A stretch of DNA of 64,000 bases from Streptomyces sp. NBC_00663 (lineage in GTDB: Bacteria; Actinomycetota; Actinomycetes; Streptomycetales; Streptomycetaceae). The position numbers and the translations under genes were made by a program. Each line of letters opens with the position of its first letter. Positions within the stretch are counted from its first letter, which is position 1. The stretch is from positions 4,836,001 through 4,900,000 of the forward strand of contig NZ_CP109027.1 of the NCBI RefSeq assembly GCF_036226885.1, given 5' to 3'. Of this stretch, positions 25,547 to 32,857 are shown in pieces. The notes below the pieces were generated by a model, which had not been told where the DNA came from, made no database searches, and saw nothing but the letters and a program-made list of their open reading frames with translations.

Positions 25547-26629
25547 TCAGATACCCAGGGGAAGTTGCTGGACCAGCAGTTTTCCGGCCATGGTCACTCC
25601 GCCGTCCATCGCGATGGCCAGGCCGTCGGCGTAGACGTGCGGTCCCTCGACCACCGGACCGCCCCCGTCCTCGCCGTCCTCGGAGCCGACCTCGCCCAGC
25701 AGATAGGGAATCGGGCTGTGACCGTGAACGATGCGGGTGCCGCCGTACGTATCCAGCAGCGAACGGACGGCGTCCGCCCCTCCCTCGTCGCGGAAGGAGA
25801 AGCGCTTGGTGAACTTGCGGAACAGGTCCCACACCTCGTCCGCGTCGTTGCGCGTGAGGGTCTCGCGGACGGTGTCGTTGACCGCCTCGATCGAGTCGCC
25901 GTAGTCGAGATAGGCGGTGGTGTCCGAGTGGACCAGCAGATGACCGTCGACGGACTCCATGGCGTCGAGCCGGGCCATCCACTGGAGGTGGTGGTCCTGA
26001 AGACGGTCCATGTCGGTCTTCTGCCCGCCGTTGAGCAGCCAGGCCGCCTGGAAGGTGGCGGTGCCCGCGCCGGAGTTGACGGGGGTGTCGGCGAACCGCT
26101 TCGCGCCGAGCAGCAGCAGCTCGTGGTTGCCCATGAGGGCCTTGCAGTAGCCGCCGGCCGCGGCGGCCTCGGCGGACAGCCGCATCACGAGGTCGATGAC
26201 GCCGATGCCGTCCGGGCCGCGGTCGGTGAAGTCGCCGAGGAACCACAGCCGGGCGGTGCCGGCGCACCAGTTGCCCGCGGCGTCGATGAGGCCCTTCTCC
26301 TGGAGGGCGGCCATCAGCTCGTCGAGATAGCCGTGCACATCGCCCACGACGTACAGCGCGCCCGCCCCGTTCACGGTCTGCGGGATCGCGGCCGGGTCGA
26401 CGGTCACCTGGAGGGTGTCACCGCGGTTGACGACCGGCAGGTTCCGCTCGGTGGGGGTGTACCCCTCCGGGTAGCCCTCGGGGTACGCCTCCTCGTGGGG
26501 CGGCGCGACATCGCCGGGGTGTGTGCTGTGGCCGTACGGACCGGTCTCGTGGACGTACGCGGGCACCCGGAAGTCGCGCAACGTCGCCGTCCGCTCCGTT
26601 TCGGGTCCCTGACCGGCCCCCTGAGTCAT
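25547..26629 (-). CDS. Calcineurin-like metallophosphoesterase
   Basis: A 360-residue protein with the full metallophosphatase motif set: GDVHGYLDEL (near residue 96), GDFTDRGPDGIG, GNHELLLLGAKRF and a late HGHSPIPYLLGE. These bind a dinuclear metal centre for phosphoester hydrolysis; relatives include serine/threonine protein phosphatases and Ap4A hydrolases. The first 80 residues are an extra, Pro/Glu-rich region. Standalone gene. Confidence 0.87.
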   Translation of the reverse strand: MTQGAGQGPETERTATLRDFRVPAYVHETGPYGHSTHPGDVAPPHEEAYPEGYPEGYTPTERNLPVVNRGDTLQVTVDPAAIPQTVNGAGALYVVGDVHGYLDELMAALQEKGLIDAAGNWCAGTARLWFLGDFTDRGPDGIGVIDLVMRLSAEAAAAGGYCKALMGNHELLLLGAKRFADTPVNSGAGTATFQAAWLLNGGQKTDMDRLQDHHLQWMARLDAMESVDGHLLVHSDTTAYLDYGDSIEAVNDTVRETLTRNDADEVWDLFRKFTKRFSFRDEGGADAVRSLLDTYGGTRIVHGHSPIPYLLGEVGSEDGEDGGGPVVEGPHVYADGLAIAMDGGVTMAGKLLVQQLPLGI

Positions 26630-27028
26630 CAGACCCCTCCACCATCGCGCCGCATCTGCACCGCTTCGGACTGCCTGGTCGCAGCGGCCCGCGGTGTCGT
26701 GGGCCCATCATAGGAATGCGGATCGCGCCATGTGATGACCCAGGGGTGGTGAATCAGCGCAAGAGTGCAGTTCACCGCGGCTTTCGCCCCGATTGGGCAG
26801 GGCTTCGGCCATCTGCTGACGGCCCTCCCGTCGCCTCTTTCCGTGCGGACGGGTCTCCGTCCGTCGCCCCCGGCGCCGCTTCCCGAACGGACGCCTCTCG
26901 GTCCGCCGCTCCCGTCGCCCCTCCCGTGCCGACAGCCCTCGGCCCGCCGCCCCACCCGGCCGGGCTCCGCTCCTCCCGGCCGGGCTTCGCTCCTCCCGGC
27001 CGGGCTTCGGCTGCTCGCTGTAGGCGTA
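26630..27028. other. 400-bp gap with short tandem repeats
   Basis: There is no convincing gene between the phosphoesterase start and the LacI gene stop. It must contain the phosphoesterase promoter. It ends in a 20-bp tandem repeat (26961-27010). Confidence 0.5.
26961..27010. repeat. 20-bp tandem repeat, 2.5 copies
   Basis: Unit CGGGCTTCGCTCCTCCCGGC with one variant base: 26961-26980, 26981-27000 and a half copy to 27010. Each unit carries CCGGCCGG-type symmetry at its junction. Confidence 0.85.
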
Positions 27029-28141
27029 CTACTTCTCCTCAGGTGACCGGGGCGGGCTGACGGTCGTCCGGGGCGGGCGCCGCTGGGACGAGGTGCGCAC
27101 GATCAGTTCGGTCGGTATCACCTGCTCGACCGGCTGGTCCGACTCCACCCCCTCGATGGCGTCGATGAGGAGCTGGACGACCGCTGTGCCGATCCGCCGG
27201 GGCTTCAGCGAGAGCGTCGTGATGGGCGGTTCGGTGCTGGCGTACACGGTGGACTCGCTGCAACAGACCAGAAGCAGGTCCTCCGGTACGCGCAGTCCGT
27301 AGCGGCGGGCGGCGGCCAGCAGGTCGGTGCCGTTCGGGTCGAACAGCCCGTAGACGGCGTCGGGCCGGTCGGGCCGGGCCAGCAGTCGGTCGGCGGCCAC
27401 GGCGCCCGCACAGGGGTCGTGGGCCGGGTAGGCCTCGTACACCGGGTCCTGGCCGACGCGTTCGCACCAGCGCAGATACGCCGTGGTCGACAGATGGGTG
27501 TACGTGTCCGTCGTCGTCCCGGTCAGCAGGCCGATGCGGCGGGCGCCGGCGTCGGCCAGATGGTCGAGGATGCCGAGTACGGCGGCTTCGTGGTCGTTGT
27601 CGACCCACGCGGTCACCGGCAGCTCGCCGGCCGGACGGCCGTCGGAGACCACCGGGAGGCCCTGCCGGACCAGCTCGCTGACCACCGGGTCCTGGTCGGA
27701 CGGATCGATGACGACCGTGCCGTCCAGGGCGACGTTCGACCACACGTCGTGGCGCGAGGTCGCCGGGAGGATGACGAGCGCGTAGCCGCGGGCGAGCGCG
27801 GCCGACGTGGCGGCCCGGGCCATCTCGGCGAAGTACGCGAACTCGGTGAAGGTGAAAGGTTCATCCCCGTACGTCGTCACGGTCAGGCCGATGAGTCCCG
27901 ACTTGCCGGTACGGAGGGTTCGGGCCGCTGCCGACGGGCGATAGCCCAGCCGGTCGGCGACTTCACGGACATGGCGTCGGGTGGCGTCCGGGAGCCGGCC
28001 CTTTCCGTTGAGGGCATCGGAGACGGTCGTGATGGAGACTCCGGCGGCGGCGGCCACGTCTCTGATGCCCGCCCGGCCCGGTCGGCTTCCTCGACGTGAG
28101 GTTTCCGCGCGGCTCACCTGGTGCTTCCCTGCTGCTGTCAT
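27029..28141 (-). CDS. LacI family transcriptional regulator
   Basis: About 370 residues. The HTH and hinge region is GIRDVAAAAGVSITTVSDALNGKGRLPDATRRHVREVADRLGYRPSAAARTLRTGKSGLIGL. A periplasmic-binding-like sensor domain follows, with SESTVYASTEPPITTLSLKPRRIG near the end. LacI regulators usually repress sugar or metabolite genes, but no carbohydrate operon lies nearby, which suggests a global or distant target. ATG 28141 is set by the domain boundary; the upstream ribosome site is weak. Confidence 0.9.
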   Translation of the reverse strand: MTAAGKHQVSRAETSRRGSRPGRAGIRDVAAAAGVSITTVSDALNGKGRLPDATRRHVREVADRLGYRPSAAARTLRTGKSGLIGLTVTTYGDEPFTFTEFAYFAEMARAATSAALARGYALVILPATSRHDVWSNVALDGTVVIDPSDQDPVVSELVRQGLPVVSDGRPAGELPVTAWVDNDHEAAVLGILDHLADAGARRIGLLTGTTTDTYTHLSTTAYLRWCERVGQDPVYEAYPAHDPCAGAVAADRLLARPDRPDAVYGLFDPNGTDLLAAARRYGLRVPEDLLLVCCSESTVYASTEPPITTLSLKPRRIGTAVVQLLIDAIEGVESDQPVEQVIPTELIVRTSSQRRPPRTTVSPPRSPEEK

Positions 28142-28569
28142 GGCGAGCCGATAGTAGGGCTCATGCGGTGGGGTAGTGCGGACGCATATGCACGCGTTGA
28201 CAGGCACGTTTCTGCATGGTCATCACCCGTCAATTCCCTTCGAATGAAAGGGAGTTGAACGATCCAATGGCATTACGTGGCTTGTCGGCACGCATGAGCC
28301 TGCCAAGTTCTCGATGTTTCGAAGAGGTCTCAACTCACCTTCACGAGGGATGCGCGCCACGGCGCGCACTACCGGCGCATAGATATATGTGAGAGCGCCC
28401 TGCGATTCGTCTGCCTTCGGTCGGTGATGCCCCTGATGCCTGTGGGGCTGATGGGGTTTGCGGTCTCCTGCGTCTCACCTGTACGCACCGGGGCCGAATC
28501 CTCATAAGGTGTGGAGTATTGGAAGCCGGCGGCGTGGACGGGCCGCCGGTGGTCGCGAGGAGGACTGCG
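28142..28569. promoter_or_regulatory. LacI-hisC divergent intergenic region
   Basis: About 430 bp of comparatively AT-rich DNA between the divergent LacI and hisC genes. It must hold both promoters. It contains a short TTA-containing frame (28267-28392) described separately and an inverted repeat around 28235-28252 (CCCTTCGAATGAAAGGG-like). Confidence 0.5.
28267..28392 (+). CDS. Possible 41-aa TTA-containing small ORF or leader
   Basis: An ATG frame of 41 codons opening MALRGLSARMSLPSSRC, preceded by AAAGGGAG about 12 bases upstream. The third codon is TTA, which in Streptomyces requires the bldA tRNA. GC at third positions is only about half, far below neighbouring genes, so it may be a non-coding artefact, a leader peptide upstream of hisC, or imported. 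Listed with low confidence. Confidence 0.2.
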   Translation: MALRGLSARMSLPSSRCFEEVSTHLHEGCAPRRALPAHRYM

Positions 28570-29649
28570 GTGAGCGAGACGAGCCCCAAGCTGCGCGCCG
28601 AGCTGGAGGGTATCCCCACCTACAAGCCGGGCAAGCCCGCCGCGGCCGACGGCCCGGTCGCCTACAAGCTGTCCTCCAACGAGAACCCCTATCCGCCGCT
28701 GCCCGGTGTGATGGAGAGCGTCACGGCCGCGGCCTCGTCCTTCAACCGCTACCCCGACATGGCCTGCACGGGCCTGATGAACGAGCTGTCGGAGCGCTTC
28801 GGCGTCCCGCTCACCCACCTCGCCACCGGCACCGGTTCGGTCGGCGTCGCCCAGCAGCTCATCCAGGCGACCTCGGGCCCGGGCGACGAGGTCATCTACG
28901 CCTGGCGGTCCTTCGAGGCGTACCCGATCATCACGCAGATCAGCGGCGCGACCTCGGTGAAGGTGCCGTTGACGCCGGGTGATGTGCACGACCTGGACGC
29001 GATGGCCGGCGCCATCACCGAGCGGACACGGCTGGTCTTCGTCTGCAACCCCAACAACCCGACCGGCACGGTAGTGAAGCGGGCGGAGCTGGAGCGGTTC
29101 CTCGACCGGGTGCCGAGCGATGTGCTCGTCGTCCTCGACGAGGCGTACCGCGAGTTCATCCGGGACCCCGAGGTGCCCGACGGCGTGGAGCTGTACCGCG
29201 ACCGGCCGAACGTGTGCGTCCTGCGGACCTTCTCCAAGGCGTACGGCCTCGCCGGCCTCCGCATCGGATTCGCCATCGCCCATGAACCCGTGGCGGCGGC
29301 GCTGCGCAAGACCGCGGTGCCCTTCGGTGTCAGCCAGCTCGCGCAGGACGCGGCGATCGCCTCGCTGCGCGCGGAGGACGAACTGCTCGGCCGGGTGGGC
29401 TCTCTGGTGTGTGAGCGCAACCGGGTCGTCGAGGGGCTGCGCGCTCAGGGCTGGACGGTGCCCGAGACCCAGGCCAACTTCGTGTGGCTGCGGCTGGGGG
29501 AGCGCACGGTCGACTTCGCCGCGGCGTGCGACCGGCACGGTGTGGTGGTCCGTCCGTTCCCCGGCGAGGGTGTGCGGGTGACGATCGGGGAGGCCGAGGC
29601 GAACGACATCTTCCTGAAGGTGACGGAAGGGTTCCGTAAGGAGCTCTAG
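28570..29649 (+). CDS. hisC: Histidinol-phosphate/aromatic aminotransferase
   Basis: A 359-residue class I/II PLP aminotransferase: KLSSNENPYPPLPGV at the substrate site, VFVCNPNNPTGTVV, LDEAYREFI, and the Schiff-base lysine in RTFSKAYGLAGLRIG. HisC converts imidazole acetol phosphate to histidinol phosphate. A second copy outside the his operon, as here, often acts on aromatic amino acids (annotated pat or hisC2), so the physiological substrate may be phenylpyruvate or tyrosine. GTG 28570 is preceded by GAGGAGG. Confidence 0.9.
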   Translation: MSETSPKLRAELEGIPTYKPGKPAAADGPVAYKLSSNENPYPPLPGVMESVTAAASSFNRYPDMACTGLMNELSERFGVPLTHLATGTGSVGVAQQLIQATSGPGDEVIYAWRSFEAYPIITQISGATSVKVPLTPGDVHDLDAMAGAITERTRLVFVCNPNNPTGTVVKRAELERFLDRVPSDVLVVLDEAYREFIRDPEVPDGVELYRDRPNVCVLRTFSKAYGLAGLRIGFAIAHEPVAAALRKTAVPFGVSQLAQDAAIASLRAEDELLGRVGSLVCERNRVVEGLRAQGWTVPETQANFVWLRLGERTVDFAAACDRHGVVVRPFPGEGVRVTIGEAEANDIFLKVTEGFRKEL

Positions 29650-29717
29650 TTTTGTGGGGTGCTCAGGTTCGCCGGGGAGAGCCGGTCGTCCACGAAGCTC
29701 CAGTCCTCCATGAAGCC

Positions 29718-30092
29718 CTAGTCCTCCACGAGTTCGACGCGGACGGGGTCTCCGTTCCGTACGGAGGCCAGCAGGCCCGGGTCGCCGTCCAGACGGCCCA
29801 GAACATTGCACGGACTCGCGAGGCGGCACTCGTCGCCCCGCGAGATCGGCGTGGGCCCGTAGGGGAGCGCGAGGGCGTCGCCGTCGGTCCAGAAGGCCAC
29901 CGTGCCCGGTTCCACGACCTGTTGGGCGTTGGTTTCACGTGGAACCGAGACGCCGGTGTCGAAGTAGACCTCCTGTCCCCAGGTGTGGGCGGTGGAGGCG
30001 AGCGGCAGCGCCTCGGTGAGGGCCTGTGCCGTCGGGGTGTCGTCGAGGGATGCGGTGAGGTGGCCCGAGGGCCATGAGAGTCGTATCTGCAC
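29718..30092 (-). CDS. Cyclophilin-like fold protein
   Basis: About 124 residues: QIRLSWPSGHLTASLDDTPTAQALTEALPLASTAHTWGQEVYFDTGVSVPRETNAQQVVEPGTVAFWTDGDALALPYGPTP. This matches the small cyclophilin-like family (cyclophilin_like/DUF369), beta-barrel proteins of unclear activity. The initiator is uncertain (GTG 30092 used). A parS-like sequence (29932-29945) lies inside the gene and encodes its VPRETN segment. It is divergent from the cyd operon. Confidence 0.72.
   Translation of the reverse strand: MQIRLSWPSGHLTASLDDTPTAQALTEALPLASTAHTWGQEVYFDTGVSVPRETNAQQVVEPGTVAFWTDGDALALPYGPTPISRGDECRLASPCNVLGRLDGDPGLLASVRNGDPVRVELVED
29932..29945. other. Intragenic parS-like site (one mismatch)
   Basis: GTTTCACGTGGAAC, the same variant as in the thiC riboswitch, within the cyclophilin-like gene. 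Confidence 0.7.
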
Positions 30093-30217
30093 GACATGAA
30101 ATTCAACAAGATGTTGAAGTAGCTGCCAAGGGGTCGGGGCTGACGGCCGGGGTGACGCAGGAGACATGACCCCCCTGCCGTCCGTCGAAATTCAGTACGT
30201 CATACTGGGCTTGTGAA

Positions 30218-30233
30218 TGTGAACGCGTTCACA
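30218..30233. promoter_or_regulatory. Rex operator (ROP) upstream of cydA
   Basis: A perfect 16-bp palindrome TGTGAACGCGTTCACA, identical to the Rex operator consensus defined in S. coelicolor. Rex is a repressor that releases DNA when NADH rises relative to NAD+. The site lies 84 bp before the cydA start, predicting induction of cytochrome bd under low oxygen. Confidence 0.93.
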
Positions 30234-30316
30234 AGCGTGTCCCGGTTGCTCCATTGATGCGTGTGACATAAGGGGCAAACTGCCGCTGTACCACGGCACG
30301 TAAGGAGACTGACGAC

Positions 30317-31831
30317 GTGGACCTGGCTCTGGCGCCGGAGACACTGGCGCGATGGCAGTTCGGCATCACCACCGTCTACCACTTCCTCTTCGTCCCTCTG
30401 ACGATCTCGCTCGCCGCCCTCACGGCCGGCTTGCAGACCGCCTGGGTGCGCACGGAGAAGGAGAAGTACCTCAGGGCGACGAAGTTCTGGGGCAAGCTCT
30501 TCCTGATCAACATCGCGATGGGTGTCGTCACCGGCATCGTGCAGGAGTTCCAGTTCGGCATGAACTGGTCCGACTACTCGCGCTTCGTCGGCGACATCTT
30601 CGGTGCGCCGCTCGCCTTCGAGGCCCTGATCGCCTTCTTCTTCGAGTCGACGTTCATCGGTCTGTGGATCTTCGGCTGGGACAAACTGCCGAAGAAGATC
30701 CACCTGGCCTGCATCTGGATGGTCTCGATCGGCACCATCCTGTCGGCGTACTTCATCCTCGCGGCCAACTCGTGGATGCAGCACCCGGTCGGCTACAAGA
30801 TCAACGAGGCGAAGGGGAGGGCCGAACTCACCGACTTCTGGCTGGTGCTGACGCAGAACACCGCCCTCGCCCAGGCCTTCCACACCCTGTCCGCCGCGTT
30901 CCTGACCGGTGGCGCGTTCATGGTCGGCATCTCCGCCTTCCATCTGCTGCGCAAGAAGCACATCAGCGACATGAAGCCCTCGCTGCGGCTCGGCCTGGTC
31001 ACCCTCATCGTCGGCGGCATGCTCACCGCGATCAGCGGTGACACCCTCGGCAAGATCATGTACGAGCAGCAGCCGATGAAGATGGCCGCGGCCGAGGCGC
31101 TGTGGGACGGCGAGCAGCCGGCTCCCTTCTCGATCTTCGCCGTCGGTGACGTCGACAAGGGCCACAACAGGGTCGCCATAGAGATCCCGGGGCTGCTGTC
31201 CTTCCTGGCCAAGGACGACTTCAGCTCGTACGTTCCCGGCATCAACGACGTCAACAAGGCCGAGCAGGAGAAGTACGGGCCCGGCGACTACCGGCCCAAC
31301 ATCCCCGTCGCCTACTGGGGCTTCCGCTGGATGATCGGCTTCGGCATGACGTCCTTCGCGATCGGCCTGCTCGGACTCTGGCTGACCCGCAAGAAGTTCA
31401 TGCTGCCGCAAGCCCTGCGGGTGGCTGACGACGAGGTGCCGCATCTCGTGCTGCTGCCCCGGGGCACGAAGGCCCTCGGCCCGAAGCTCACCCAGTGGTA
31501 CTGGCGTATCGCCGTGCTCACCATGGGCTTCCCGCTGATCGCCAACTCCTGGGGCTGGATCTTCACCGAGATGGGCCGTCAGCCGTGGGTCGTCTACGGC
31601 GTCCTTCAGACCCGCGACGCGGTCTCCCCCGGTGTCTCCCAGGGCGAGATCCTCACCTCGATGATCGTCTTCACCACGCTGTACGCCATCCTCGCCGTCG
31701 TCGAGGTCAAGCTGCTCGTGAAGTACGTCAAGGCCGGCCCGCCCGAGCTCACCGAGGCCGACCTCAACCCGCCCACGAAGATCGGCGGCGACACCCGTGA
31801 CGCCGACAAGCCGATGGCCTTCTCGTACTAG
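30317..31831 (+). CDS. cydA: Cytochrome bd ubiquinol/menaquinol oxidase subunit I
   Basis: A 504-residue multi-pass protein beginning MDLALAPETLARWQFGITTVYHFLFVPLTISLA, with the conserved N-terminal His heme ligand in VYHF. It has a periplasmic Q-loop region (EQQPMKMAAAEALW and following) and the late WGWIFTEMGRQPWVVYG motif. With CydB it oxidises quinol and reduces O2 to water with high affinity. GTG 30317 is preceded by AAGGAG. First gene of cydA-cydB-cydCD under the Rex operator. Confidence 0.96.
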   Translation: MDLALAPETLARWQFGITTVYHFLFVPLTISLAALTAGLQTAWVRTEKEKYLRATKFWGKLFLINIAMGVVTGIVQEFQFGMNWSDYSRFVGDIFGAPLAFEALIAFFFESTFIGLWIFGWDKLPKKIHLACIWMVSIGTILSAYFILAANSWMQHPVGYKINEAKGRAELTDFWLVLTQNTALAQAFHTLSAAFLTGGAFMVGISAFHLLRKKHISDMKPSLRLGLVTLIVGGMLTAISGDTLGKIMYEQQPMKMAAAEALWDGEQPAPFSIFAVGDVDKGHNRVAIEIPGLLSFLAKDDFSSYVPGINDVNKAEQEKYGPGDYRPNIPVAYWGFRWMIGFGMTSFAIGLLGLWLTRKKFMLPQALRVADDEVPHLVLLPRGTKALGPKLTQWYWRIAVLTMGFPLIANSWGWIFTEMGRQPWVVYGVLQTRDAVSPGVSQGEILTSMIVFTTLYAILAVVEVKLLVKYVKAGPPELTEADLNPPTKIGGDTRDADKPMAFSY

Positions 31832-31849
31832 GCCCAGGGAGATCGAGTC

Positions 31850-32854
31850 ATGGAACTTCACGACGTCTGGTTCGTACTCATCGCCGTCCTGTGGACCGGC
31901 TACTTCTTCCTGGAGGGCTTTGACTTCGGGGTCGGCATCCTCACCAAACTGCTGGCCCGGAACCGGCCCGAGAAGCGGGTGCTGATCAACACCATCGGCC
32001 CCGTCTGGGACGGCAATGAGGTCTGGCTGCTCTCGGCGGGCGGCGCGACCTTCGCCGCCTTCCCCGAGTGGTACGCCACGCTCTTCTCCGGCTTCTATCT
32101 GCCGCTGCTGGTCATCCTGGTCTGCCTGATCGTCCGAGGTGTCGCCTTCGAGTACCGGGCGAAGCGGCCCGAGGAGAACTGGCAGCGCAACTGGGAGACC
32201 GCGATCTTCTGGACCTCGCTCCTCCCCGCGTTCCTGTGGGGCGTCGCCTTCGGCAACATCGTGCGGGGCGTGAAGATCGACAAGAACTTCGAGTACGTCG
32301 GCAATCTCTGGGACCTGCTCAACACCTACGCCCTCCTCGGCGGAGTGGTGACGCTCACGCTCTTCACCTTCCATGGGGCGGTGTTCACGGCGCTCAAGAC
32401 CGTCGGGGACATTCGGGAGCGGGCACGGAAGCTGGCGCTCCAAGTCGGGCTCGTCACGGCCGTGTGCGCGCTGATCTTCCTGGTGTGGACGCAGATCGAC
32501 GGTGGGGACGGCAAGAGCCTGGTCGCTCTCGTGGTCGCGGTGGCCGCGCTGGTCGCCGCGCTGGTGGCGATTCAGGCGGGGCGTGAGGGCTGGTCGTTCG
32601 CCCTCTCGGGGGTGACGATCGTGGCCGCCGTGGCCATGCTCTTCCTGACGCTGTTCCCGAACGTCATGCCGTCCAGCCTCAACGGGGACTGGAGCCTGAC
32701 GGTCACCAACGCCTCATCGAGTCCGTACACCCTGAAGATCATGACCTGGTGTGCCGGTATCGCCACGCCGATCGTCCTGCTCTACCAGAGTTGGACCTAC
32801 TGGGTGTTCCGCAAGCGCATCGGAACGCAGCACATCGCCGAAGCCGCGCACTGA
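31850..32854 (+). CDS. cydB: Cytochrome bd oxidase subunit II
   Basis: A 334-residue membrane subunit: MELHDVWFVLIAVLWTGYFFLEGFDFGVGIL, then GPVWDGNEVWLLSAGGATFAAFPEWYATLFSGFYLPL. CydB stabilises CydA and the heme centres. It begins 18 bp after cydA and ends 3 bp before the cydCD start, so the genes are tightly co-transcribed. Confidence 0.96.
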   Translation: MELHDVWFVLIAVLWTGYFFLEGFDFGVGILTKLLARNRPEKRVLINTIGPVWDGNEVWLLSAGGATFAAFPEWYATLFSGFYLPLLVILVCLIVRGVAFEYRAKRPEENWQRNWETAIFWTSLLPAFLWGVAFGNIVRGVKIDKNFEYVGNLWDLLNTYALLGGVVTLTLFTFHGAVFTALKTVGDIRERARKLALQVGLVTAVCALIFLVWTQIDGGDGKSLVALVVAVAALVAALVAIQAGREGWSFALSGVTIVAAVAMLFLTLFPNVMPSSLNGDWSLTVTNASSSPYTLKIMTWCAGIATPIVLLYQSWTYWVFRKRIGTQHIAEAAH

Positions 32855-32857
32855 GGT

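Noticed and set aside
26521..27060. 179-codon plus frame between phosphoesterase and LacI genes
   Set aside because: Pro/Arg-rich, with no ribosome site. It overlaps the 5' end of the phosphoesterase gene and a tandem repeat.
30200..32443. 747-codon minus-strand open frame across cydA and cydB
   Set aside because: Antisense shadow of two well-defined membrane genes; it has no start context and unnatural composition.
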